A program made the position numbers and the translations under genes. From the NCBI GenBank assembly GCA_028293325.1, contig JAQGPA010000119.1:1-47337 (forward strand): a stretch of DNA of 47,337 nucleotides. The letters are read 5' to 3'. How positions within the stretch are numbered: the first letter of the stretch is position 1; the number at the start of each line of letters is the position of its first letter. The DNA is from Pedosphaera sp. Its GTDB lineage: Bacteria > Verrucomicrobiota > Verrucomicrobiia > Limisphaerales > Pedosphaeraceae. Below the pieces are notes generated by a model. That model worked only from the letters and a program-made list of their open reading frames with translations. It did not search any database and had not been told where the DNA came from. Below are positions 26,272 to 33,146 of the stretch, piece after piece.

Positions 26272-26439
26272 TCATTTCTTGGCTGGTGTTCGGGAAATAA
26301 TAAACAAAACGAAGCCGGAGAACAATACAACACCCAAGCCGACGATGTCTCGTGTCGCCCAATTGTTTGAGAAGCCAAGCCAAATACTCACAGCGAGAAC
26401 TATCGGTCAAAAAATGTAAAGTTGATGTTTTGCACTCAT
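26272..26439 (-). pseudogene. Small membrane-protein cassette gene with in-frame TGA
   Basis: An ATG at 26439 opens MSAKHQLYIF, then TGA as codon 11, and the same frame continues PIVLAVSIWLGFSN...FSGFVLFIISRTPAKK to a natural stop at 26272. The two halves join into a plausible 55-residue protein with two membrane segments if the TGA was once TGG (Trp), so this looks like a recent nonsense mutation. GTTAGGC lies 14 bases before its ATG (26454-26460 as GCCTAAC on plus) and GCCTAAC 19 bases after its stop, the layout of an integron gene cassette. A restart at the later GTG (codon 17) cannot be excluded. Confidence 0.5.
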
Positions 26440-26453
26440 AACGTATGATTGCC

Positions 26454-26547
26454 GCCTAACGAATCAAGCTCAGCGACCGCTGGCACGGAGGCTCGTCGAT
26501 TGAAACAGCAGCGCGATGGCGCCGTTTGCTGCGGCACCTTGTCAAGC
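26454..26547 (-). other. attC-like recombination site between the VOC and small membrane genes
   Basis: On the minus strand the 94-base stretch runs from GCTTGAC (26547-26541), one step from RYYYAAC, to an exact GTTRRRY box GTTAGGC (26460-26454). The 3' end reads GTCGCTGAGCTTGATTC before GTTAGGC, which is the usual look of an attC L'-R' arm. The R'' box lies 7 bases after the VOC stop and the R' box 14 bases before the next ATG. Length falls inside the usual attC range. The central stem is imperfect, so function is not proven. Confidence 0.5.
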
Positions 26548-26554
26548 CACAGCT

Positions 26555-26944
26555 TCACTTGTGCTTCGGCTCCCATAACTCGATGCGATTTCCTTCCGGG
26601 TCAGTAATCCATGCGAAGCGTCCATAATCATATTCCTCGACTTTCTCCACCGTCACCCCCTGGCGGCGAAGCTGTGCCAGCATTCGACCCAAATTGGCAA
26701 CGCGGTAGTTGATCATGAACGCCGGCCGGGAAGGGCCGAAGTAGTCCGTATCCGCCGGGAAAACAGACCAGACAGTGCGGCCGATTTCGTCGGGTCGCTC
26801 ATGCTCACGCCAGACAAAATCAGCGTGGCCATCCTCCGCGCCAATGCCGAGATGGTTTCGATACCAGGCAGACATCTGCGCAGGGTCACGCACTCTGAAG
26901 AAGATGCCGCCGATGCCAGTGACCTTTTCCGTGTTATCGCTCAT
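26555..26944 (-). CDS. VOC (glyoxalase/bleomycin-resistance fold) family protein
   Basis: A 129-residue single VOC-domain protein. It shows two beta-alpha-beta-beta-beta modules: GIGGIFFRVRDPAQMSAWYRNHLGI at the start and FMINYRVANLGRMLAQLRRQGVTV, with YGRFAWITDPEGNRIELWEP as the terminal motif that normally ends in a metal-binding Glu. The first module has no obvious His ligand in the first strand (FFRVRD), so it may bind metal differently or carry out another reaction. In context it lies inside the cassette-like island: GCTTGAC follows its stop after 7 bases and a degenerate GTTRRRY (CTAAAGC) lies about 20 bases upstream. VOC genes are frequent cargo of gene cassettes. Confidence 0.88.
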   Translation of the reverse strand: MSDNTEKVTGIGGIFFRVRDPAQMSAWYRNHLGIGAEDGHADFVWREHERPDEIGRTVWSVFPADTDYFGPSRPAFMINYRVANLGRMLAQLRRQGVTVEKVEEYDYGRFAWITDPEGNRIELWEPKHK

Positions 26945-26971
26945 AGGTGACGGGTGCTGATGTGGCTTTAG

Positions 26972-27144
26972 AATTAATACAAAAAGGGCGGTTCGTATAT
27001 AATTAATGTTGTCATATAGATCCGGGGCATTGCCCCAAGTTATCCTGTGGTGCGGCTTCGGCGTTGAGGTGAAGGGGAAAGATGGGGAGCAATCCCGCGT
27101 GCGGGATTGGGCTCCGAACCCGGATGGCCCGCTTAATTCTTTGG
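26972..27144. repeat. Direct repeat copy 1 (173 bp) with two hairpins
   Basis: This copy runs from AATTAATAC to TTAATTCTTTGG, ends that mirror each other as AATTAA/TTAATT. It holds GGGGCA-T-TGCCCC (27024-27036) and the palindrome CAATCCCGC-GT-GCGGGATTG (27090-27109). Copy 2 has the same order of blocks (GTTCGTATATAA, TATCCTGTGG, AAAGATGGG, the same palindrome, CTCCGAACC, CGCTTAATTCTTTGG). It lies between the VOC gene and the 127-residue membrane protein gene. The open frame over it looks like repeat translation, not a gene. Confidence 0.85.
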
Positions 27145-27176
27145 CAGCAAAGTGTAGGCTCGCGACTTGTCAGGCT

Positions 27177-27560
27177 TCATGGATGCAAATGTAAAAACTG
27201 ACGATATGCCGTCATCGTCGGCAACGTGAGTAAAATGTGAAAGCAGTAATAAAATGGCACCAATAATGCCGCAAAAACAATCCATGCCTTCCAACTATAA
27301 TATGGCCGTGCCAGCCGAAACAACGCGCAAGCTGTAAGCGTGGCGCCCAAAAGTGGCGTCCAAACTAAAACCAGAAACATGGCAAAAGCAATCGGCAAGC
27401 TGATGATCGAAAGGATGGCTATCAATGACTGCGGGCCATCGTGCGACAATTTGCTAAAGACAAAATCCGAAGCCCAAACGAAAGCAACAAAACATGATGG
27501 CATCATACTCCACCATACGCTCTTTGGAATGCTGCGTTTTGATGTCTGCTTATTATCCAT
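27177..27560 (-). CDS. Three-helix membrane protein, function unknown
   Basis: A 127-residue protein with a polar N-terminus (MDNKQTSKRSIPK) and three or four hydrophobic segments: SMMPSCFVAFVWASDFVF, IAILSIISLPIAFAMFLVLVW, AWIVFAALLVPFYYCFHILL. No family is recognised. It is more AT-rich than its neighbours by eye. It is flanked by the two direct repeat copies. GTTAGGC lies 14 bases before its start (27575-27581 as GCCTAAC on plus) and GCCTGAC one base after its stop (27169-27175 as GTCAGGC on plus), the arrangement of an integron cassette. Not likely to be part of the hisF operon. Confidence 0.75.
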   Translation of the reverse strand: MDNKQTSKRSIPKSVWWSMMPSCFVAFVWASDFVFSKLSHDGPQSLIAILSIISLPIAFAMFLVLVWTPLLGATLTACALFRLARPYYSWKAWIVFAALLVPFYYCFHILLTLPTMTAYRQFLHLHP

Positions 27561-27581
27561 AGCGATGTAATGAAGCCTAAC

Positions 27582-27746
27582 AATTAATACACAACGGGTG
27601 GTTCGTATATAAAATAGTCAAGAGATCTTGGGCGTGACCCAAGCTATCCTGTGGCGCGCATTCCGTGCTGGGGTAAAGGGAAAGATGGGAGCAATCCCGC
27701 GTGCGGGATTGGACTCCGAACCTGGAAGGACCGCTTAATTCTTTGG
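27582..27746. repeat. Direct repeat copy 2 (165 bp) overlapping the DUF486 gene end
   Basis: This is the second copy of the repeat at 26972-27144. Its first hairpin is CTTGGG-CGTGA-CCCAAG (27627-27643), with stem bases that differ in a paired way from copy 1; the second palindrome (27692-27711) is identical to copy 1. GCCTAAC directly abuts its left end at 27575-27581. The right end supplies the stop codon (27735-27737) and last residue of the DUF486 gene. Confidence 0.85.
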
Positions 27747-28100
27747 GAGAAAGGTGAAGGCGACGGCGGCGAGGATGCAGACGAAGGCGGCGAGGTGGTT
27801 CCAGCGAATCTTTTCGTGGAGAAATAGAATGGCGAAGGCGCTGAAGACGCACAGTGTGATGACTTCCTGGATGATCTTGAGCTGGGTGGCGGTGTAAACG
27901 GAGTTGCCCCAGCGATTGGCCGGGACCTGCCAGACGTATTCAAAAAACGCAATGCCCCAACTGATGAGGATGACTTTCCAGAGGGCGGTGTTTTTAAATT
28001 TCAAATGACCGTACCAGGCGATGGTCATGAAAATATTGGAGACGACGAGCATGGCGATGGGCAGCCAGCGGGATTGGAGCAGACCAGTCGTTTCGTTCAT
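27735..28100 (-). CDS. DUF486/DMT-like small membrane protein
   Basis: A 121-residue protein with four transmembrane helices ([82 protein letters not shown]). The motifs FEYxxQVPANRxG and HEKIRWNHL match the DUF486 family, a small-multidrug-like membrane group of uncertain role. Its ATG overlaps the hisF stop (ATGA), so it is translationally coupled to hisF. The stop codon and final Asn lie inside the repeat copy 2 (27582-27746), suggesting that insertion or loss of the repeat fixed where the gene ends. Confidence 0.9.
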   Translation of the reverse strand: MNETTGLLQSRWLPIAMLVVSNIFMTIAWYGHLKFKNTALWKVILISWGIAFFEYVWQVPANRWGNSVYTATQLKIIQEVITLCVFSAFAILFLHEKIRWNHLAAFVCILAAVAFTFLPKN

Positions 28101-28870
28101 AGACGCACGGGAATTTTTTGTTGAGCCAGGAATTGTTTGACGTCGCCGACGGTATAGGTGCCGTAGTGGAAAATGCTGGCGGCGAGCACGGCGTCGGCTT
28201 TGCCTTCCAGCAGCACGGCGGCCATGTGTTCCAACGAACCGGCGCCGCCACTGGCGACGACCGGGACGCCGACCGATTCACTGATGCGGCGGGTGATGAC
28301 GAGATCGAAGCCGGCCTTGGTGCCGTCGGCGTCGATGCTGTTGAGGACAATCTCGCCCGCGCCGAGGGCCACGGCGCGTTTGGCCCAGTCCACGGCTTCG
28401 AGGCCGGTGGACTTGCGGCCGCCGTGGGAGAAGACTTCCCAGCGGTCGGGGGAAACTTTTTTGGCATCGATGGAGACGACGATGCATTGGCTGCCGAATT
28501 TTTCAGCGCCGGCGCGGATGAGGTCGGGCGTGGCGAGGGCGGAGGAGTTGATGCTGATTTTGTCGGCGCCGGCGCGGAGCATGGCATACATGTCATCCAC
28601 GGTGCGGAGGCCGCCGCCAACGGTGAGCGGCATGAAGCATTGATCGGCGGCGCGCTCGATGACGTTGATCATGGTGGCGCGGCCATGGGCGCTGGCGGTG
28701 ATGTCGAAGAAAACCATTTCGTCCGCGCCCTGGTCATTGTAACGCAGGGCGAGTTCGACGGGGTCACCCACATTGCGGAGTTCGCCGGCTTCGGCCTTGC
28801 CGAATTGGACGCCGCGGGTGACATGGCCGTCATGGACATCGAGACAGGGGATGACGCGTCGAGCGAGCAT
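28097..28870 (-). CDS. hisF: Imidazole glycerol phosphate synthase cyclase subunit
   Basis: A 257-residue TIM-barrel enzyme that, with HisH, makes IGP and AICAR in histidine synthesis. The start reads [23 protein letters not shown] with the catalytic Asp11. [94 protein letters not shown] (second catalytic Asp in the DADGT loop) and [14 protein letters not shown] are all in the right order. AICAR links this to the purine operon elsewhere in the window. ATG 28870. Followed with a 4-base overlap by the DUF486 gene. Confidence 0.98.
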   Translation of the reverse strand: MLARRVIPCLDVHDGHVTRGVQFGKAEAGELRNVGDPVELALRYNDQGADEMVFFDITASAHGRATMINVIERAADQCFMPLTVGGGLRTVDDMYAMLRAGADKISINSSALATPDLIRAGAEKFGSQCIVVSIDAKKVSPDRWEVFSHGGRKSTGLEAVDWAKRAVALGAGEIVLNSIDADGTKAGFDLVITRRISESVGVPVVASGGAGSLEHMAAVLLEGKADAVLAASIFHYGTYTVGDVKQFLAQQKIPVRL

Positions 28871-29225
28871 GGTAATGGTTAGGCGGGAAAGAGAATGTTT
28901 ATGTTAAGTTCGCGTCGCACAACAGTTTTTAGCGGCGGCATTTGCTGTCCCGCCACAGCACCGAAGATAACTTGGTTTTTTCGGCGAGGCGAAATCTTTT
29001 CGCGGGGGTGCGCAACCGAACGGCAGGAGCGGGTAATTATAAGTTAACCATTGAGATGGGGCGGCGCTGTTTTATAAAATGCGGTGATTGCGTAGGACAT
29101 GTGTTTTATATCCAAATGATTTGCAGGTGGTTGCGCGATTTTGCCGCGGGGTTTACCCAGGGCGGCGGAAATGCTAGACTGGTAACGAATAAAAGAATCG
29201 ACCGTTCGTCAAACCTACGGAAATT
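28871..29225. other. Intergenic region upstream of the glycine-zipper gene
   Basis: About 355 bases between divergent hisF and the glycine-zipper gene. There is no convincing coding frame; a 95-codon frame over 28942-29229 is poor in protein character. It must contain both promoters; the best one is described separately at 29152-29180. Several short G/C-rich inverted stretches occur (CGGCGAGGCGAAATCTTTTCGCGG) but none is a clean terminator or riboswitch I recognise. Confidence 0.4.
29152..29180 (+). promoter_or_regulatory. Candidate promoter of the glycine-zipper gene
   Basis: TTTACC (29152-29157) and TAGACT (29175-29180) are separated by exactly 17 bases and lie about 46 bases before the ATG. 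They resemble a sigma-70 type -35 and -10 pair, each with one or two mismatches. No nearer pair with a better fit was found. Confidence 0.4.
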
Positions 29226-29801
29226 ATGAAGAAACTCGTTTTGATTGGTTTGGTGCTGGGCGCGTGGGTATCGGCTCAAGCGCAACTATTCACGCCGGAA
29301 TCCACCACCGGGGCGGTATTGGGTGGGATTGTCGGCGGGGTGATTGGAAATAATAGCGGCCATCACACGGGAGAAGGGATTGCCATTGGCGCGGGCACGG
29401 GATTGTTGCTCGGCGCGCTGGCGCATGATGCGAACCGTGACGAATATTATGGAGGCGGATATTATGGTGCTCCCTATCGCGGCGGTTACGGCTACTCGCC
29501 TTCGTTTTCGTATTACGGGGGTTATGGCTATGGCAGAGGTTATGGCGGCTACGGTGGTTATCATCGGCCGTATTGGGGTCGTGGCGGGCGTTATGGGTAT
29601 GGATTTTCCGTCGGGTTTGCGCCGTCGTATGCTTATTATGACACGGCTCCCAGTTATTATGCGGCAGCACCTGCGCCAGTGGTGATACAGGCTCCGCAAG
29701 CGGCTCCGGCCACCCCGGCCCCGCAACCGGTCACCATTATCAACAACTACTACGGCTCCAGCACGCCGATGAACAGCGCCAACAGTTTGTTTGGCCGTTG
29801 A
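29226..29801 (+). CDS. Exported glycine-zipper, Gly/Tyr-rich protein
   Basis: A 191-residue protein with a signal peptide (LVLIGLVLGAWVSAQA, residues 1-19). A glycine-zipper segment (GAVLGGIVGGVIGNNSG, then GIAIGAGTGLLLGAL) follows, of the kind that inserts into or spans membranes. Residues about 75-140 are a low-complexity Gly/Tyr repeat (YYGGGYYGAPYRGGYGY, GYGRGYGGYGGY), and the C-terminus is Pro/Ala-rich with QPVTIINNYYG. It is likely an envelope protein; the Gly/Tyr-rich stretch could self-associate. Function not known. It precedes the LpoB-like cluster but has its own promoter. Confidence 0.8.
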   Translation: MKKLVLIGLVLGAWVSAQAQLFTPESTTGAVLGGIVGGVIGNNSGHHTGEGIAIGAGTGLLLGALAHDANRDEYYGGGYYGAPYRGGYGYSPSFSYYGGYGYGRGYGGYGGYHRPYWGRGGRYGYGFSVGFAPSYAYYDTAPSYYAAAPAPVVIQAPQAAPATPAPQPVTIINNYYGSSTPMNSANSLFGR

Positions 29802-29862
29802 GACAAGCTGAAGAACTGATTGCTTTTTCCCAAGCTATTCGCTTTATACTAACCCTCCATCT

Positions 29863-30498
29863 ATGAATCCAACATTGATTAAATATTGCAATACGGTTGC
29901 CATCATCGCCACGGTCGGCCTGCTGGCTGGTTGTGCGTCCACGGGTGTCCAGAATCCTTCCGGCGTTCCGGTGACGGAAATGCGGCCTGATGAACGCGGG
30001 TTTGTGGCCGGCACGGGAGTGGAGTCGCAGGACCTGGTGGCCGTGACCGACAAAATGGCGCGGAGCATTTTGGGCATCGCGCAGATTGCCAACGCGCAGG
30101 GCACGCCGCGCATCGTGCTGGATCCGGTCAAGAACGAGACCCGTTTCCCGATCAACAAGGATATTTTCCTGACGCGCATCCGGACGCAATTGAACAGCAA
30201 ATCCGCCGGCAAGGTGTTGTTCCTGGCGCGCGACCGCATGACGACACTGGAACACGAGCGGGATTTGAAGCAATCGGGCCAGGTGACGGCCAATGCGGAT
30301 CCGCACGTGGTGGAATTTAAAGGGGCGGATTATTTTCTGACCGGCTCGTTGCAGGGGATGACCACCAAGACGGGCGCGGGCACGAGCGATTACATTCTTT
30401 ACGCATTCCAACTGATTGATGCGCGCACGAGCGACATCATTTGGGAGGATTCCACCGAGATCAAGAAGCAGGGCTTGGAAGACGCGGCCTACCGGTAA
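29863..30498 (+). CDS. LpoB-like penicillin-binding-protein activator lipoprotein
   Basis: A 211-residue lipoprotein: signal with lipobox LLAGC (Cys23). The mature part fits the LpoB/CsgG-like fold, with RIVLDPVKNETRFPINKDIFLTRIRTQLN, VLFLARDRM, ADYFLTGSLQGM and YILYAFQLIDARTSDIIWED, which are typical of the LpoB family. LpoB activates the peptidoglycan polymerase PBP1b from the outer membrane in gammaproteobacteria; here the role may be alike, but the partner is not visible. A TATACT lies at 29845-29850. It is followed by COG3014-like and YcfL-like genes, the same neighbours that lpoB has in many proteobacteria. Confidence 0.82.
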   Translation: MNPTLIKYCNTVAIIATVGLLAGCASTGVQNPSGVPVTEMRPDERGFVAGTGVESQDLVAVTDKMARSILGIAQIANAQGTPRIVLDPVKNETRFPINKDIFLTRIRTQLNSKSAGKVLFLARDRMTTLEHERDLKQSGQVTANADPHVVEFKGADYFLTGSLQGMTTKTGAGTSDYILYAFQLIDARTSDIIWEDSTEIKKQGLEDAAYR

Positions 30499-30527
30499 GC
30501 GGTGGTTGGTCTTGCGGCCAAGGCGTC

Positions 30528-31715
30528 ATGAACAAATTTTGTTGGCCATGCATTTGCACGGTGTCGCTCCTGCTGATGAGCGGGTGCGTCACTGTGGAAA
30601 AGGGACCGGCGATTGCGCTGACCGGCGACATCCGGGTGGATGGGCCCAACGCCATCGCGCACGGACCGGCGCGGGACAAGGTGCTGTGGGAATATCGCGC
30701 GGCGGCGGCGGACATGCGTTCCGGCAATTACGACCAGGCGAAACAATATCTGGACGACGCATTGCTGAGCCTGGGCGGTGTTTTTGGCAAGGACAAGGAA
30801 GCGCGGAAAGCCCGCGGTTATTTCAACGAAGAGGCGCGCAAGACTTTCATCGGCGAACCGTACGAACGGGTGATGGCTTATTATTATCGCGGCATACTTT
30901 ACTGGATGAATGGCGAGCCGGACAATGCGCGCGCCTGTTTTCGCAGCGGGCAACTCGAAGACAGTTCGTCCGAGGGCGAGCAGTATAACAGCGATTACGT
31001 GCTGTTGGATTATTTGGATGGGCTGGCCTCCACGAAGCTGGGCGGCGACGGGACAGATGCCTTCCAGCGCGCCGTGGCCGAGGATAAAAAATTTCACAAA
31101 CCGCCGGCGTATGATGCGCGGGCCAACGTCCTGTTCTTTTTGGAATTTGGACCGGGCCCGCTGAAATTTGCGAGCGGCCAGTATCGGGAAGAGCTGCGCT
31201 TTCGCGTGCCGCCGTCGCCGGTGCACTCGGCGGTGATCCACATCGGCGGCCAGACCATCACGGCGGGACCGTATGACGATTTGGGTTTTCAAGCGACGAC
31301 GCGCGGCGGGCGGGTGATGGACCACGTGCTGGCCAACAAGGCGGTTTTTAAAACGAGCACCGATGTGGCGGGCAATATCGGCATCGTGGGCGGCGCGGTG
31401 GCGCTCAGTCAGCGGAACCAGACCAGCCAGGAAGTGGGTTTGGGATTATTGGCCGCCGGCATATTGACGAAGATTGTTTCCGCCAGCACAACCCCGGCCG
31501 CCGATATCCGCACGTGGGATAATTTGCCGCGATATTTGAGTTTTGCGTCGGTGCATTTATCACCCGGGCAGCATGTGGCCACGGTTGAGTTTCTGGATTT
31601 TGCCGGGCAGCCGGTTTCGAGTTTAACCAAAACCATCACCATCAACGTGCCCGCGGACAAGCAGGACAAGGTTGTCTTTGTCAGCGACACTTCCATAACA
31701 CCACAAACAATATGA
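30528..31715 (+). CDS. COG3014-like lipoprotein with TPR-like N-terminal half
   Basis: A 395-residue lipoprotein with lipobox LMSGC (Cys19 or so). The N-terminal half is helical and TPR-like (AAADMRSGNYDQAKQYLDDAL, YYYRGILYWMNGEPDNARACFR, YVLLDYLDGLASTKLGG). The C-terminal half holds a beta-rich part and a hydrophobic stretch (AGNIGIVGGAVALSQ, GLGLLAAGILTKIVS). The pattern resembles COG3014 lipoproteins that sit beside ycfL and lpoB in gammaproteobacteria. I chose the ATG at 30528 because it starts the signal peptide; the longer frame upstream would hide it. The 3' end overlaps the YcfL-like start. Confidence 0.78.
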   Translation: MNKFCWPCICTVSLLLMSGCVTVEKGPAIALTGDIRVDGPNAIAHGPARDKVLWEYRAAAADMRSGNYDQAKQYLDDALLSLGGVFGKDKEARKARGYFNEEARKTFIGEPYERVMAYYYRGILYWMNGEPDNARACFRSGQLEDSSSEGEQYNSDYVLLDYLDGLASTKLGGDGTDAFQRAVAEDKKFHKPPAYDARANVLFFLEFGPGPLKFASGQYREELRFRVPPSPVHSAVIHIGGQTITAGPYDDLGFQATTRGGRVMDHVLANKAVFKTSTDVAGNIGIVGGAVALSQRNQTSQEVGLGLLAAGILTKIVSASTTPAADIRTWDNLPRYLSFASVHLSPGQHVATVEFLDFAGQPVSSLTKTITINVPADKQDKVVFVSDTSITPQTI

Positions 31716-32143
31716 AAAGAACCTTAACCGCCTGCAGTATGTTGGCGACCGCCGCCCTGCTGTTCACCGGCTGCGAAACCACACCCCGGGACACGGGCGC
31801 GTATGTGCCGGTCAACACCACCGTGAACGACCTGGAAAACCATGAGCCGATCGTGCTGATGGATTCCCGCGTGCAAACCTCCGTGACGTGCAGCGGCATC
31901 CAGCAACGGACCATGGAAGATGGCCGGTTGGGAGTCACCGCCAACATTCGCAATCGCGAAAACCGCCGCATCCAGGTGCAGGTCAACTGCGTGTTCAAGG
32001 ATGCGCAGGGCTTTCCCACCGAAGGCGAGGAAACGCCGTTCCGGACCTTGATCCTGACGGAGAACGGTCAGGAACCGGTCCAGTTTATCTCCCTCAACAA
32101 CAAGGCCCAACGCTATACCATCCGCATCCGCGAAGCCCACTGA
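31712..32143 (+). CDS. YcfL-like (DUF1425) lipoprotein
   Basis: A 143-residue lipoprotein with lipobox LFTGC (Cys21). It has the beta-sandwich pattern of YcfL: VTCSGIQQRTMEDGRLGVTANIRN, IQVQVNCVFKDAQGFPTE, TPFRTLILTENGQEPVQFISLNNKAQRYTIRIRE. YcfL genes commonly neighbour lpoB. Its ATG overlaps the upstream stop by four bases (ATGA), so translation is coupled. Confidence 0.82.
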   Translation: MKRTLTACSMLATAALLFTGCETTPRDTGAYVPVNTTVNDLENHEPIVLMDSRVQTSVTCSGIQQRTMEDGRLGVTANIRNRENRRIQVQVNCVFKDAQGFPTEGEETPFRTLILTENGQEPVQFISLNNKAQRYTIRIREAH

Positions 32144-32182
32144 TGAACAAGCGCCCGAGGTGGGGCGTCAAAGGAGACAACC

Positions 32183-33121
32183 ATGAAAAAACAACTTTTG
32201 CTCAGTTTGATTTCCGCCGTGGGTCTGGTGACTGCGGCCCGCGCTGGAGAAGTCAAGATCGTGCCGCCGCTGGAGCCGTCAGCGGAGCCGGTGCCGATTT
32301 TTCAGGCGCCAGCACTCGCACCAACGCCCACGCCCACGCCTCCGACGGTGGCGCATGAAGTGTATGTCTATGACCAAAGGCCGTTGCAGCAACAGCCCGC
32401 ACTGATTGCGCCGGACCAGGCGCAGGCGATTGTGGACCAGTTCCGGACCAATTATCCGAAGCTGGAGAGCCCGCGCGTCCTGATTTATGTGAACCGCGAA
32501 CTGGTGGATGAACAATCGGGCATCAAACTGTCCGGACGTTCAGAGCGCGTTGAGACCATCACGCAGAGCAATCCCAGCACCGGCACGAACGCGGCCGGCA
32601 ACCATGAATCCACCTGGGCCAAGAGCGTGGTGAAGAATAATTATCACAACGAGGCCAAGGCCAAGCCCACCCTGGCGGACCGGCAGACGGTGCGCGACGT
32701 GGAGCGGTTGTTTGGTCGGCCGTTGCGCTTGGCCGGCGTTTCGTTGGTGGATCAACGATTGGCCACGCAGATGATTGGCGACCAGCCGTTGAAGGATTTG
32801 GCGGCGGGCACCGAAGGCCAGCAAGCCAGCAAGGACCGGGAAGCCATCAGCAAGATTGCCGATGTGGTCGTGGAGATTTTGATTTCCTCACGGCAGGTGA
32901 CGGTGTCGGAAGTTTCCGGCGATAAAAATTATACCGTGCCGGACATCCAAGCCACGGCGATTCGTTTGAAGGATGCCAAGATCATTGGCCAGGTGACGGC
33001 GTCGGATGCAATTAGCCGGGCCCATGACGCGGGCTTTGTGGCGCGCAATTTTGGCGTGCAGGATATTACCGAAGCCACGGCGTTGGGATTGATGGAAGAT
33101 ATTCTGAGGGGTGCCCAGTAA
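32183..33121 (+). CDS. Exported protein of the LpoB-like cluster, unknown function
   Basis: A 312-residue exported protein with a signal peptide (LLLSLISAVGLVTAARA) followed by a proline-rich stretch (PAPALAPTPTPTPP-like). The mature protein has the pattern VLIYVNRELVDEQSG, VRDVERLFGRPLRLAGVSLVDQRLA, AISKIADVVVEILISSRQVTV and VPDIQATAIRLKDAKIIGQV. These recall the CsgG/LpoB nucleotide-less fold in the sense of parallel strands, but no family is certain. A strong AAAGGAGA precedes the ATG. It ends the four-gene run starting with the LpoB-like gene. Confidence 0.75.
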   Translation: MKKQLLLSLISAVGLVTAARAGEVKIVPPLEPSAEPVPIFQAPALAPTPTPTPPTVAHEVYVYDQRPLQQQPALIAPDQAQAIVDQFRTNYPKLESPRVLIYVNRELVDEQSGIKLSGRSERVETITQSNPSTGTNAAGNHESTWAKSVVKNNYHNEAKAKPTLADRQTVRDVERLFGRPLRLAGVSLVDQRLATQMIGDQPLKDLAAGTEGQQASKDREAISKIADVVVEILISSRQVTVSEVSGDKNYTVPDIQATAIRLKDAKIIGQVTASDAISRAHDAGFVARNFGVQDITEATALGLMEDILRGAQ

Positions 33122-33128
33122 GCGGCGG

Positions 33129-33146
33129 CAAGTAATGGATTACTTG
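33129..33146. terminator. Palindrome between convergent genes, possible bidirectional terminator
   Basis: CAAGTAAT-GG-ATTACTTG is a perfect 8-bp stem with a GG turn, just after the 312-residue exported-protein gene and overlapping the stop codon of the convergent glycosyltransferase gene. There is no strong T-run on either side, so its action is uncertain. Confidence 0.4.

Noticed and set aside
26165..26419. 84-codon plus-strand frame across the cassette region
   Set aside because: Overlaps the broken minus-strand cassette gene and has poor protein character; cassette boundaries fit the minus strand.
27006..27194. Short frames inside the repeat copies as genes
   Set aside because: They are translated repeat sequence with hairpins, and copy 2 does not keep the same frame intact.
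29286..29726. Arg/Ile-rich minus-strand frames over the glycine-zipper gene
   Set aside because: Low-complexity antisense of the Gly/Tyr repeat.
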